A DNA stretch of 64,000 bases from JBDTSW01 sp963758845 (GCA_963758845.1 CAVWWX010000002.1:806001-870000), one strand, 5' to 3'; shown: positions 42,546 to 50,736, counted from the first letter of the stretch. Numbers and translations: made by a program. The notes: generated from the sequence alone by a model not told the origin.

Positions 42546-43508
42546 TTGAACCGGTACTCCAGGAATCCCTGCTTTCGGCCCGAGGCGGTGGAGGCACCCG
42601 ACCCCGTGGCACGCGGGTTCCACCAATCCCTCCCCGGCTATCGGCCCACGCCCGTACGCGAGCTGCCCAAGCTCGGCGTGAAGCTGAAGGACGAGTCCGA
42701 CCGCCTCGGCATGCCGGCGTTCAAGATCCTCGGGGCGTCCTGGGCGGTCGAGCGCGCCCTGGAGTCGGCGCCCGAGACCGAGCTGCTGGTGGCGGCCAGC
42801 GCCGGCAACCACGGGCGCGCGGTCGCGCGAGCCGCGGCGACCTGCGGGCTGGCCTGCCGGGTTTACCTGCCGGCGCGCTCCCTCGACGTGCGTCGCCGGG
42901 CGATCGCGGGCGAGGGCGCCGAGGTCGTCGTGGTCGACGGAAGCTACGAGGACGCCCTGGCCCTTGCACAGGCGGCCGGGCGTGAGCCCGGCGCCATCGA
43001 GATCGCCGACGTGGGGTATTCGCCGCCGGCCCACGACGTGATCGACGGCTACGCGACGCTGTTCGCCGAGCTGGCCGAGCAGACGCCGGTCGAGGCGCTG
43101 CTGGTGCCGGTCGGCGCGGGCTCGCTGGGAGCGGCGGCGGCGCGCTTCGGCGCGGCCGCGGGCGTGACCGTGATCGGGGTCGAGCCGGCTACGGCAGCCT
43201 GCCTGACGGCGTCGCTTGCCGCCGGCGAGCCGGTTTCCGTGCCGACGCCCGGGACGGCGATGGCGGGCATGGATTGCGCCGAGGTCTCGTCCGCGGCTTG
43301 GCTGGCACTGCGCGACGGCATCGCGGCGACCGTAACGGTCGAGGACCAAGAGCTAGCGGCGGCCGGCGCGGCGCTCAGGGACGCCGGCCTCGATCTGGGC
43401 GAATGTGCGATCGCGACGGTGGCGGCGCTCGAGCACCTCCCGGCCACTCCGCCGAACACGGTGCTGGTCGCCACCGAGGGCGCGACCGGTGCCCCCTCGG
43501 TGGCATGA
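42546..43508 (+). CDS. Diaminopropionate ammonia-lyase-like PLP enzyme
   Basis: 320 residues, fold-type II PLP enzyme. The motif KLKDESDRLGMPAFKILGASWA places the PLP lysine at about 60 and matches diaminopropionate ammonia-lyase (KDEs.RfGl.aFKxLGgsYA) better than threonine dehydratase. Then AASAGNHGRAVARAAA, the phosphate-binding VPVGAGSLGAAAARF and the C-terminal VATEGATG. The family converts 2,3-diaminopropionate to pyruvate and ammonia. It is shorter than E. coli YgeX (about 400), lacking part of the C-terminal region, so substrate preference may differ. It starts MNRYSRNPCFRPE. Confidence 0.82.
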   Translation: MNRYSRNPCFRPEAVEAPDPVARGFHQSLPGYRPTPVRELPKLGVKLKDESDRLGMPAFKILGASWAVERALESAPETELLVAASAGNHGRAVARAAATCGLACRVYLPARSLDVRRRAIAGEGAEVVVVDGSYEDALALAQAAGREPGAIEIADVGYSPPAHDVIDGYATLFAELAEQTPVEALLVPVGAGSLGAAAARFGAAAGVTVIGVEPATAACLTASLAAGEPVSVPTPGTAMAGMDCAEVSSAAWLALRDGIAATVTVEDQELAAAGAALRDAGLDLGECAIATVAALEHLPATPPNTVLVATEGATGAPSVA

Positions 43509-43515
43509 CCGCCAG

Positions 43516-43995
43516 CTACTCGATCTGGAATTCCTCGAGCTGGCCGAGCTCGTAGTGCGCGCCCTCCGGGCCGCTGATCGGGCAGAGCATCACGAAGTCG
43601 CCCGGGTCGATCGGCTGCTTCGTCTTCACGGTCGCGCTCTTCCCGGGCGCCGCTTCGGTCTGGGCCACGATCTCGGCCGAGCCCTTTTCGCCCTCGAGCT
43701 TGATCGCCTCCTCCACGGTGAAGCCCTCGTTGAGCTTGGCGAAGATCATCGCGTGGAATTCCTTGCCCTGGTTGTCGAACGTGACGGACTGGGTGTCCGC
43801 GGTGGGCGTCGCCGACAGGTCGAAGGAGTACTCCTCCGCCGTCACCGTCACCTCCTCGGCACTCGCCGCCTCGGTCTCCTCGGCGGAGCCCCCCTCGTCG
43901 TCGTCATCGCCGCAGGCCGCGAGGCCGAGCGCGAGCGATGTGGACGCGATCACCGCCGCGACGCGCAGGCGTTTCATGGACGGGACACTTGACAT
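43516..43995 (-). CDS. Cupredoxin-like lipoprotein
   Basis: 159 residues. A lipoprotein signal ends LALGLAACGDD (lipidated Cys28), followed by an acidic Asp/Glu/Ser linker. The cupredoxin-like domain has EFHAMIF (His81) and a C-terminal LCPISGPEGAHYELGQLEEF (Cys138, His147), placing three of four type 1 copper ligands. The usual axial Met of HFMLGM-type relatives is replaced (HYELGQ), as in copper sites with Gln or Leu axial ligands. It starts at ATG 43995 with GGGAG seven bases upstream. It is a plausible membrane-anchored electron carrier, and the second copper protein within 4 kb. It converges with the ammonia-lyase gene. Confidence 0.8.
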   Translation of the reverse strand: MSSVPSMKRLRVAAVIASTSLALGLAACGDDDDEGGSAEETEAASAEEVTVTAEEYSFDLSATPTADTQSVTFDNQGKEFHAMIFAKLNEGFTVEEAIKLEGEKGSAEIVAQTEAAPGKSATVKTKQPIDPGDFVMLCPISGPEGAHYELGQLEEFQIE

Positions 43996-44047
43996 GCTGG
44001 TTCTCCCTTCGTTGTGTCCCCGTCAACGTGACCGATCCTATGCGCAA

Positions 44048-44443
44048 TCAAGGACGCTGCGTGGCGCTCACCGTCTCGGCCCGCTCCCTGAAGGTCTCAA
44101 GCCGGATCACCCGCTCGCCGCGGAACGACCAGACCTGGAAGTAGCGGAGCTCGGCCGCGGCACCGCTTCCCTTGCCGACCCCGCGCTGGACGACGGCGGC
44201 GATCACGCTCTCGCCCACCGGCTCCAATTCCTCCGCGTCAATTGTGACGCGCTCCCACGCCTCGAGGAAGGTGCGCATGTACCCATCGATGCCCTCGAGC
44301 CCGAGGTAGGCGCCGCTCTCCGGAAAGCCGGGCCCCTGCACAAGGACAGCGTGCGGGTCGTACAGGTCGAGGCCGGCGCGAAAGTCGCCGTTTCGCCAAC
44401 CGTCGTAGACGGCCCGGATCGCCTCGATGTTCGACTGCGTCAT
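44048..44443 (-). CDS. SnoaL-like/NTF2-fold protein
   Basis: 131 residues with the cone-shaped NTF2-like pattern: IEAIRAVYDGWRNGDFRAGLDLYDPHAVLV, then YLGLEGIDGYMRTFLEAWERVTIDAEEL and paired strands VIAAVVQRGVG / ELRYFQVWSFRGERVIRLETF with an ending typical of SnoaL-like proteins. No catalytic residues can be assigned. It starts MTQSNIEAIRA, seven bases after the stop of the ABM-domain gene, so the two form an operon. Confidence 0.85.
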   Translation of the reverse strand: MTQSNIEAIRAVYDGWRNGDFRAGLDLYDPHAVLVQGPGFPESGAYLGLEGIDGYMRTFLEAWERVTIDAEELEPVGESVIAAVVQRGVGKGSGAAAELRYFQVWSFRGERVIRLETFRERAETVSATQRP

Positions 44444-44450
44444 CGACCGC

Positions 44451-44762
44451 TCAGCCTCCGCCCGGGTATCCGCTCGTGTCGGCCACCTCGTGGATTGCCA
44501 CCTCGGGCGCGCCGGAGACCAGCTCGAGGAGCCGGCCGCTGAACTCCTGCAGGTGGGCCTTGGTGAAGTGGACATCCAGCGCCCTGCGGTCGGCCCACTC
44601 CTCGACGGCGATGAAGCTCAGCGGATCCTCGACAGCGGCAAAGAAGCCGTAGCGCAGGCACCCGTCCTCGCGGCGGGACTCGTCCTGCATCCGCACCAGT
44701 GCCGCCACCAGCTCGTCCCGGTTCTCGGCCTCGCAGCGAACCCGGCCGATCACGATCACCAA
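44451..44762 (-). CDS. Antibiotic biosynthesis monooxygenase (ABM) domain protein
   Basis: 103 residues, dimeric alpha-beta barrel ABM fold: VIVIGRVRCEAENRDELVAAL, SRREDGCLRYGFFAAVEDPLSFIAVEEWADRRALDVHFTKAHLQEF. Members include quinone-forming monooxygenases (ActVA-Orf6, YgiN) and many uncharacterised proteins. It is upstream of the SnoaL-like gene in a two-gene operon; that pairing of small folds is common in oxidative aromatic or polyketide modification but could be general. Confidence 0.88.
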   Translation of the reverse strand: MVIVIGRVRCEAENRDELVAALVRMQDESRREDGCLRYGFFAAVEDPLSFIAVEEWADRRALDVHFTKAHLQEFSGRLLELVSGAPEVAIHEVADTSGYPGGG

Positions 44763-44882
44763 GGCGACTCACCTCCCATAGCGCCGCCCGGTCGCGGCCA
44801 TCCGCGACTCGAGGGATGGCGGCGCCCTGGAGTATCCACCGAGGCGGTCTCACGCGGCGGCCGCGGACCACGTTTCACCGGC

Positions 44883-45410
44883 ATGACACCAACGCACTGG
44901 ACCACCATCTCCACTCCCATCGGCGAGCTCACGCTCACCGGCGACGAGACCCACGTCACCGGCGTTCACATGGAGGGACAGAGCCATCGGGCGCAGGGAC
45001 AGAGCCATCGGGCGCCGGGCGGCGAGGGGGCCGGGGTCCGCGACGACGAGCGCCTGGCCGAGCCGGCGGGCCAGCTCGCCGAGTACTTCGCCGGAGGCCG
45101 GACCGGGTTCGACATCGACGTCGCCTTCGAGGGCGGGACAGAGTTTCAGCGCTCGGTCTGGAACGCGCTGCTGGGGATTCCCCACGGCGAGACGATCAGC
45201 TACGCGGCGCTCGCCGCCCGACTGGGCCGCCCGGGCGCGGTCCGCGCCGTCGGCGCCGCGAACGGTCGCAACCCCGTCGCGATCATCGTGCCCTGCCACC
45301 GGGTCGTCGGCAGCGACGGCTCGCTGACCGGGTATGCGGGCGGCCTCGAGCGCAAGCGCTGGCTGCTGGACCTCGAGGCCGGGCGCCTCGACGAGGCGCA
45401 GGGCGGCTGA
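44883..45410 (+). CDS. ogt: Methylated-DNA-protein cysteine S-methyltransferase
   Basis: 175 residues; suicidal repair of O6-methylguanine and O4-methylthymine. The active site PCHRV has Cys138. FQRSVWNALLGIPHGETISYAALAARLG and RAVGAANGRNPVAIIV are the helix-turn-helix and arginine-finger regions. Between residues 32 and 45 a heptapeptide is duplicated (GQSHRAQ GQSHRAP), encoded by a 21-bp tandem repeat, in a loop of the N-terminal domain. It starts MTPTHWTTIST. A STAS gene follows 26 bases downstream. Confidence 0.95.
   Translation: MTPTHWTTISTPIGELTLTGDETHVTGVHMEGQSHRAQGQSHRAPGGEGAGVRDDERLAEPAGQLAEYFAGGRTGFDIDVAFEGGTEFQRSVWNALLGIPHGETISYAALAARLGRPGAVRAVGAANGRNPVAIIVPCHRVVGSDGSLTGYAGGLERKRWLLDLEAGRLDEAQGG
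44976..45017 (+). repeat. Two-copy 21-bp in-frame tandem repeat in ogt
   Basis: Unit GGACAGAGCCATCGGGCGC plus two bases, repeated twice (44976-44996, 44997-45017) with one difference at the end. Confidence 0.9.
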
Positions 45411-45436
45411 CCCTCGAAACCGGGTACTGGGGGCCC

Positions 45437-45838
45437 ATGAGCGAAGGGGCCTGGACGAGCACGCCTGGACCAGGCCCGCGGCCGTTCTCGGTTTCGGTTC
45501 GGGAGGCCCGGGGGGCGATCGTGGTGGAGCTGGTGGGCGAGATCGATCTCGCGAGCGCGGACGAGGTGCGGGGCGTGTTGCTGGGCGCGCTGGATCGGGA
45601 GCCCGCGCTGGTCGTCGCCGACCTCAGCGCCGTCGACGTCCTCGACTCGACGGGGCTGGGGGCGCTGATCGCCGCGGCGACGGCGGAGAGAACGCGTGCC
45701 GCCTTTGCGATCCTGGCGCCGGGCGGGCTTCAGATCCGCGGCGTGCTCTCGGTGACCGGCGTCCTGGAAGAGCTGACGGTGTTCGAGTCCAAGGCCGAGA
45801 TCGAGTCCTTCCTGGCGGCTCGCCGCCGCCGGACCTAG
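45437..45838 (+). CDS. STAS-domain anti-sigma factor antagonist
   Basis: 133 residues; a 17-residue Pro/Gly-rich lead then a STAS domain: FSVSVREARGAIVVELVGEIDLASADEVRG, LVVADLSAVDVLDSTGLGALIAAATAE. Ser71 in DSTG is the expected phosphorylation site. It starts MSEGAWTSTPG. Its stop overlaps the convergent anti-sigma gene by 4 bases; that anti-sigma is RskA-like rather than a kinase, so it is not an obvious partner. Confidence 0.85.
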   Translation: MSEGAWTSTPGPGPRPFSVSVREARGAIVVELVGEIDLASADEVRGVLLGALDREPALVVADLSAVDVLDSTGLGALIAAATAERTRAAFAILAPGGLQIRGVLSVTGVLEELTVFESKAEIESFLAARRRRT

Positions 45839-46515
45839 CTCGAGCTGATCGGGCCTCGGAGGACGGAGTCGCCCGAGTGGGAAGCGTCGCCGTCGTCGGC
45901 CTCGACGGAGACGTCGAGGAAGCCGTATTCCGAGGGATCGACCGGGATCGGCAGCTCGACCTCGGTCTCGCCGTCACGCTCGACCCGGAACGAGCCCAGC
46001 GAGACCAGGTCCTCGGCGTCGTTCAGCATCCACAGCTCGTAGAACTCGCCCTCGCGACTTGACTCGAGGCCTGCCAGCTGGACGCTGGCGGTCTCGCCGG
46101 CGCCCCCGAGCTCGGCCGATCCGCTGGCCTCGGCGCCGCTGCCCGGGACGGCGGCCAAGGTCAGCGTGGTCGCGTCCTCTTCGCCGCCGTTCGCTACGAG
46201 CACGACGGCGATGACCAACGCCGCGGCAGCGGCGGCGATGCCCGCGGCGAAGCCGGGGGAGAGCCCGAAGATCCGGCGTTTGCGCCTCTCGGTTCCCGTG
46301 GCGGCGCCGGCAGGCTCGGACGCGGGCTCGAGCGGCGGGATCCCGGCCCAGACGTCGCCTGTTACGTGCTCGAGCTCGGTGACGACGGGGCGCAGCCGCT
46401 CGACCTCGGCCGCGAAGGCTGGGTCCTCGCGCACCAGGCGCTCGGCCTCGGCCAACTTGCCGCCGGAGAGCTCGCCCAGGAGGTAGTCGTGGGCGGTGAA
46501 GTCGCGCGCGCTCAC
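45835..46515 (-). CDS. RskA-like transmembrane anti-sigma factor
   Basis: 226 residues. The N-terminal cytoplasmic anti-sigma domain is VSARDFTAHDYLLGELSGGKLAEAE...EDPAFAAEVERLRPVV. One membrane helix follows (about 92-112, GFAAGIAAAAAALVIAVVLV), and an extracytoplasmic RskA C-terminal domain has TASVQLAGLE, EFYELWMLNDAEDLVSLGSF and a beta-sandwich end. It sequesters its ECF sigma at the membrane until proteolysed. The GTG start overlaps the sigma stop as GTGA, so the two proteins are coupled. Confidence 0.9.
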   Translation of the reverse strand: MSARDFTAHDYLLGELSGGKLAEAERLVREDPAFAAEVERLRPVVTELEHVTGDVWAGIPPLEPASEPAGAATGTERRKRRIFGLSPGFAAGIAAAAAALVIAVVLVANGGEEDATTLTLAAVPGSGAEASGSAELGGAGETASVQLAGLESSREGEFYELWMLNDAEDLVSLGSFRVERDGETEVELPIPVDPSEYGFLDVSVEADDGDASHSGDSVLRGPISSS

Positions 46516-47069
46516 GGGCCCGCCCCCTCGGCCTCCATCATCGTGCGCAGTCGTTCCAGCGCCTGCACCATCCGCATTTTGACCGTCCCGAGCGGGATGC
46601 CGGTTCGTCCCGCGATCTCGCTCTGGCTGAGCTCGTCGTAGAAGCGCATCCTCAGCAGCCCGGCCTCCTCGGCGGGGATCCGCCGAAGCAGGTCGGCGAC
46701 CCCCACCCGGTCGACGACGAGCTCGGGCGACTCGTCGGCGCGAGCTGGCGCCGCCACCCTGTCGAGGGCGTCGGGCTCCTCCGACACAGGCCGGCGGCGA
46801 CGCAGCTGGTCGATCGTCCTGCTGCGAGCGATGGTCAGCACCCACGCCCGGACGGGCCCGCGGGCCGGGTCGTAGCTCCCACGCCGCTCCCAAAGCTCGG
46901 CGAATACCTGCTGGCGGACGTCCTCGGCGGCGGAGGGATCGCGCAGGCGCTTCATCGCGACGGCGTAGACGGTGTCGCCGTACTCCCTCCAGAGCTCGTC
47001 CACCGCCGTGGGGTCATCAGCGCCGAGGCGCGCCGCAAGCGCGTCGTCGCCGTCGGGCTCGGATGCCAT
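46512..47069 (-). CDS. ECF sigma factor, SigK-like
   Basis: About 185 residues. Region 2: LWREYGDTVYAVAMKRLRDPSAAEDVRQQVFAELWERR ... VRAWVLTIARSRTIDQLRRRR. Region 4: RRIPAEEAGLLRMRFYDELSQSEIAGRTGIPLGTVKMRMVQALERLR. The start is placed at the ATG at 47069 for normal ECF length; ATG 47141 is also possible and would be nearly leaderless. Starts further upstream are unlikely because a promoter-like CAACC-N16-CGTAC on this strand lies at 47151-47176. It is paired with the RskA-like anti-sigma and is probably autoregulated. Confidence 0.9.
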   Translation of the reverse strand: MASEPDGDDALAARLGADDPTAVDELWREYGDTVYAVAMKRLRDPSAAEDVRQQVFAELWERRGSYDPARGPVRAWVLTIARSRTIDQLRRRRPVSEEPDALDRVAAPARADESPELVVDRVGVADLLRRIPAEEAGLLRMRFYDELSQSEIAGRTGIPLGTVKMRMVQALERLRTMMEAEGAGP

Positions 47070-47150
47070 CTGGGCCACAGCCTGAAGGTAGCCGTAACCG
47101 GGCAGTCGGCGCGGGTCCGATGCGATCGATATCGCCTCCATCACCCCTGG

Positions 47151-47176
47151 GTACGCATGGCCGCCCGTCGTGGTTG
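47151..47176 (-). promoter_or_regulatory. ECF-type promoter of the sigma/anti-sigma operon
   Basis: On the minus strand CAACC (47176-47172), 16 bases, CGTAC (47155-47151). It has the same hexamers as the divergent site at 47193-47219. Confidence 0.6.
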
Positions 47177-47192
47177 CCGACGGCGGGTTTTC

Positions 47193-47219
47193 CAACCGGC
47201 GAACGGGACGCGGCCGTAC
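47193..47219 (+). promoter_or_regulatory. ECF-type promoter of the HtaA-domain gene
   Basis: CAACC (47193-47197), 17 bases, CGTAC (47215-47219), 36 bases before the ATG. It fits the general ECF pattern of an AAC-containing -35 and CGT-containing -10. Confidence 0.6.
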
Positions 47220-47255
47220 AGGCGGGCGAACCCCACGCGACTTAGGAGGTCACGA

Positions 47256-48302
47256 ATGACAGCTAGAACACGAGGGCGCTGGATCGGCCTGCTAGCGGGC
47301 ACCGCCGCCCTGCTGGCCGCTCAGCCGGCCGCAGCAGACGACCCGGACCCGTTGAACGGCGACGGCACCACGCTGTTCCTCGACCCCGCCGTTGCCACGG
47401 CGCTCGGGGACGCAGGGATCACTCTCAACGCCATCGATCCGGCCGAGGCCCACGGCGGCGGCGTCACCTTTCCGATCACCGGCGGCAAGCTCGATCCGGC
47501 TGAGGCCACCGGCCGGATCAAGCACTCCGGCGGGCTGCGCTTCAAGTCGGGGCCCGACAAGGTGGCGTTGAAGGACTTCGTGATCGAACTCGCCGATCAG
47601 GCGACGTTGACCGCGAACGCGGGCAAGGCCGACCTGAAGGTGTTCAACCTCGACCTGTCCGGTGCCAGCATCGAGCGGGACGGCTTCAACACCGAGGTCT
47701 CGGGAGTCGAGGCCGCGCTCACGAACAAGGCGGCGAAGGCGCTCAACACCGGCCTCGACACGGACGTCTTCGCGGGCGGCGTCGTGGTCGGCGAAGCGAG
47801 CGGCGTGGCGGTCCCGGAGAGCGTCGCGCTCCTTCCCGAGGGCGACACCACCCTGGCTCTCGACGAGGGCGCGGCCGACGCGCTCGAGTCGCTCGGGATC
47901 ACCCCTGGCGTAGTCGCCCCCGCGACCGCGGGCGTCGATGGCCTCGCCTTCCCGATCACCGGCGGCCGGGTCGACACCGAGAGCCTCGCCGGCGTGATCA
48001 GGCACTCGGGCGGGATCTCGCTGACGAAGGACGACACCGTCGTCGAGCTGAAGCGGTTTGACATCAACATCGACGACAAGCCGGACCTGACCGCGAAGGT
48101 GGGCGGGGATCGGGTCTCGATCCTGAAGCTCGACCTGAGTGGCGCGACGATCCACGTCGCCGACCGGTCGGTCACCGTCTCGGGAGTCGAGGCGACCCTG
48201 ACGAAGCAGGCCGCGGACGCGCTCAACGCCGCGTTCGCGACCGACGCGTTCGCCCAGGGTCTCCTGATCGGCACGGCCACGGTGAGCGCCGAAGCCCGGT
48301 AA
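47256..48302 (+). CDS. Secreted protein with two HtaA domains
   Basis: 348 residues with AGGAGG seven bases before the ATG. Signal peptide about 1-27 (GLLAGTAALLAAQPAAA). There are two homologous domains (about 35-190 and 205-346), each with VTFPITGG/LAFPITGG, GRIKHSGGL/GVIRHSGGI, a VxLKxF/VELKRF strand, LDLSGAxI and VSGVEAxLTxxAAxALN. This is the HtaA domain, first described in Corynebacterium haem-uptake proteins, but widespread in actinomycete surface proteins. The histidine ligands of haem-binding HtaA are not evident, apart from those in HSGG. It is divergent from an ECF sigma whose promoter motif it shares. Confidence 0.85.
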   Translation: MTARTRGRWIGLLAGTAALLAAQPAAADDPDPLNGDGTTLFLDPAVATALGDAGITLNAIDPAEAHGGGVTFPITGGKLDPAEATGRIKHSGGLRFKSGPDKVALKDFVIELADQATLTANAGKADLKVFNLDLSGASIERDGFNTEVSGVEAALTNKAAKALNTGLDTDVFAGGVVVGEASGVAVPESVALLPEGDTTLALDEGAADALESLGITPGVVAPATAGVDGLAFPITGGRVDTESLAGVIRHSGGISLTKDDTVVELKRFDINIDDKPDLTAKVGGDRVSILKLDLSGATIHVADRSVTVSGVEATLTKQAADALNAAFATDAFAQGLLIGTATVSAEAR

Positions 48303-48320
48303 CCCCACCGGACGCGATCA

Positions 48321-48347
48321 GCCCCGGGCCCAACACGGGCCCGGGGC
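48321..48347 (+). terminator. Strong GC hairpin after the HtaA gene
   Basis: Perfect 11-bp stem GCCCCGGGCCC/GGGCCCGGGGC with a 5-base loop, 18 bases after the stop. There is no T tract. The remaining 150 bases to the next gene hold only an unstarted 48-codon frame. Confidence 0.6.
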
Positions 48348-48503
48348 GGGCGCGCCCCGACTGCGCCACACCGTTGGGCCGACGGCCGACGGCGCGACCG
48401 AGATCGGGCTTCGGATCTCGGCGCCGCGTCCGGACGAGCTGGCCCTTCGCGCGCCGCTCATCCGGGTGCTGCTGCGGAACCTCACCCGCGTCGCCGAGCG
48501 GGG

Positions 48504-49316
48504 CTAGCGCTCACCGCTCTCGCGCCGGCGGGCAGCTTCGACGAAGGCTCCGAAGATCGCCGACTCCGGACGGCGCTCGACGAGGAACTCGGCATGCCAT
48601 TGGACGGCGAGCAGGAACGGATGCGCGGCGTCCTCGATTGCCTCGATGACGCCATCGCCTGAGTGCGCCGACGCCCTCAGGGCCGTCCCCAGCCGGCGCA
48701 CCGCCTGGTGGTGGAACGAGTTGACCTCGATCCGCGTGGCGCCGACGATCTCGGCCAGGCGCGTCCCGCGCTCGATCTCGATCTCGTGGGAGAGGGCCTC
48801 GCCGCCCTCGCTTTGGCGATGCTCAGGACCGGCCCCGTTCAGGTCCGGCAGGTGCTGGAGCAGATCCCCCCCGCGCGCGACGTTCAAGGTCTGGGCACCG
48901 CGGCAGATGCCCAGCAGCGGGACGCCGCGGTCGTCGGCGCGACGGGCCAGTGCCAGCTCGAGTTCGTCCAAGTCCAGCCAGGTCGGCCCTAGTTCCGGAT
49001 GCGTCTCGCCGCGATAGACCTGCGGATCGATGTCCGGTCCCCCGGAGAGGCAGACGCCTCCCAGCTGGTCGAGCAAGTCATCGATGCCCCCTAGCTTCAG
49101 CGGGGGGATCACGACCGGCACGGCGCCGGCGATCTCCAGCGCCCGCATGTACGTCATCCCGAGCGCCATCTCCGGCCGGGCGGGATCCGAGTGGGGGCGT
49201 GGATGCGTCAGACGCGTCGGGCGCACCTCGGAGGTCGTTACCCCGATCAACGGCCGGCTCGGGGTCGGCGGGCCCCGCCCAGCGTCGCTATCCACATGTC
49301 CTGCCGGCCCCATCAC
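48504..49316 (-). CDS. Class I glutamine amidotransferase-like hydrolase (peptidase C26, PuuD-type)
   Basis: 270 residues; gamma-glutamyl-amide hydrolase fold. The nucleophile elbow is LLGICRGAQTLNVA (Cys138); the dyad is in AVQWHAEF (His241, Glu243, with Ala replacing the usual Pro). GGVCLSGGPDIDPQVY is the oxyanion-loop region. Relatives split gamma-glutamyl-GABA or similar gamma-glutamyl amides. The start is GTG 49316 or ATG 49313. It is six bases downstream of the ATP-grasp gene, so the operon pairs a predicted amide-bond-forming enzyme with an amide hydrolase. Confidence 0.88.
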   Translation of the reverse strand: MMGPAGHVDSDAGRGPPTPSRPLIGVTTSEVRPTRLTHPRPHSDPARPEMALGMTYMRALEIAGAVPVVIPPLKLGGIDDLLDQLGGVCLSGGPDIDPQVYRGETHPELGPTWLDLDELELALARRADDRGVPLLGICRGAQTLNVARGGDLLQHLPDLNGAGPEHRQSEGGEALSHEIEIERGTRLAEIVGATRIEVNSFHHQAVRRLGTALRASAHSGDGVIEAIEDAAHPFLLAVQWHAEFLVERRPESAIFGAFVEAARRRESGER

Positions 49317-49322
49317 GTGCTC

Positions 49323-50729
49323 CTACCCGCTGCTGGCGCCCGAAGCCGTGCCGCTGCCCGCATCCGTGAGAACCCAGGTGTCCTTGATGCCGCCGCCCTG
49401 CGAGCTGTTCACCACGTGCTCCTCGCGCGAGTCGGCGAAGCGCGTCAACGGCGCCGGCGCGAGCTCGCCCCCGATCGCGAACGCGCGGAGGTCGACGCGC
49501 CGAGGCTCGAGCAGTCCGTGCGCGATCGTCGGGTGCGTCGAGAGGTCCACGATCTCCTGGGCCACGAAGTCGTCGGGGGTGCGGCGGATCTCTTCCGCGG
49601 CCCGCTTCGTCTCCGCCGCTGAGGCGGTGGAACCGATGACGACGCCCTCGCCCCCGAGGCCGGCGCGCGGCTTGACGACCAGTTGACTCAGCCGGCCCAG
49701 CGCCTCCTCGCGCACCCCCTCATCGCCGAGATCGAATGTCCGGACCGATCCCACGAGCGGCTCCTCGAGCAGGTAGAAGCGGATCATGTCCTCGACGTAG
49801 GCGTGGACCAGCTTGTCGTCGGCAACGCCGCCGCCGAGCGCGTTGGCCACCCGCAGCCGGCCGGCGCGAACGGGCCCGGCCAGCAGCACGTCGAGCCAGG
49901 TCGGCTCCCCGCCCTCGTCGCGCAGGCGGTCCTCGTCGGTTCGCCGGTACACCAGCGAGATCTCGGCCGGTCCTTCGTCGAGCTCGGCGACGAGGCGGTC
50001 GTCGCGCACGCGCAGGGCGTCCGGCGTCGTCACCGGGATCTGAAGCCGGCCCGCGATCTCGCAGTGTTCGAACCAGGCGATGTTGGCCTCGCCATCTGAG
50101 AGGAGCACACGCCGGCCGCCCGAGCCGGCATCTAGCGCCGCTCCGAGCGCCGCGTACCCTGACTCGGGGTCCGCGAGCGAGGCGGATCGGTCTGGCGGAA
50201 ACACCTCGGCGAGTGCCCGGCGAATGACCGCGGCATAGGCAATCCCCGACGGGGTTCGGGTGTTGTCCTCGAGCACGCGCAGCCGCCCGTCGCCGCCCCG
50301 GACGAGGTCGAACCCGATGATCGGCACGGGGGCCTCGCCGGGGTCGACGCCGGCGAGGCTGGGCTCGAAGTGGTCGGCGCTGGTCACGACCCGCCGGGGC
50401 ACCGTGCCCGAGTCGACGATCGCGGCGTCCCCGTAGATATCGCGCACGAACGCGTTTAGCGCCAGGGCGCGCTGGCGGAGCCCGGCGCTGAGGACCGCCC
50501 ACTCCTCCGCGTCGATCAGCCGCGGTAACGGGTCGAGCACGACCGTGCGCTCCGCCGGCCCGAAGTCGATCTCGCCCGCCCGGGCCACGGCGGTGGCGCG
50601 CTCCTCGAGCTCGGGCAGGCCCGCCGCCGCCGCGGCGGCTAGCACCCCCGCGTACGGCGGCCGCGGCGCGCCGAGTGGATCGAGGGCCTCGTCGAGCCCC
50701 TCCGGCCGGTAGGGCACCTCGGAGGCCAT
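49323..50729 (-). CDS. Circularly permuted ATP-grasp protein (predicted amidoligase)
   Basis: 468 residues of the circularly permuted ATP-grasp type 2 family (COG2308-like). DAEEWAVLSAGLRQRALALNAFVRDIYGD is the family N-terminal signature. Then PIIGFDLVRGGDGRLRVLEDNTRTPSGIAYA holds acidic Mg/ATP ligands, and the permuted grasp half follows with RVANALGGGVADDKLVHAYVEDM, QLVVKPRAGLGGEGVVIG and RVDLRAFAIGG. Such proteins are predicted to form peptide or amide bonds on small molecules or protein tails. Relatives usually accompany an alpha-E (DUF403) protein and a transglutaminase or NTN-type hydrolase. Here a helical protein lies upstream and a C26 hydrolase downstream. Confidence 0.9.
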   Translation of the reverse strand: MASEVPYRPEGLDEALDPLGAPRPPYAGVLAAAAAAGLPELEERATAVARAGEIDFGPAERTVVLDPLPRLIDAEEWAVLSAGLRQRALALNAFVRDIYGDAAIVDSGTVPRRVVTSADHFEPSLAGVDPGEAPVPIIGFDLVRGGDGRLRVLEDNTRTPSGIAYAAVIRRALAEVFPPDRSASLADPESGYAALGAALDAGSGGRRVLLSDGEANIAWFEHCEIAGRLQIPVTTPDALRVRDDRLVAELDEGPAEISLVYRRTDEDRLRDEGGEPTWLDVLLAGPVRAGRLRVANALGGGVADDKLVHAYVEDMIRFYLLEEPLVGSVRTFDLGDEGVREEALGRLSQLVVKPRAGLGGEGVVIGSTASAAETKRAAEEIRRTPDDFVAQEIVDLSTHPTIAHGLLEPRRVDLRAFAIGGELAPAPLTRFADSREEHVVNSSQGGGIKDTWVLTDAGSGTASGASSG

Positions 50730-50736
50730 CGCGCGC

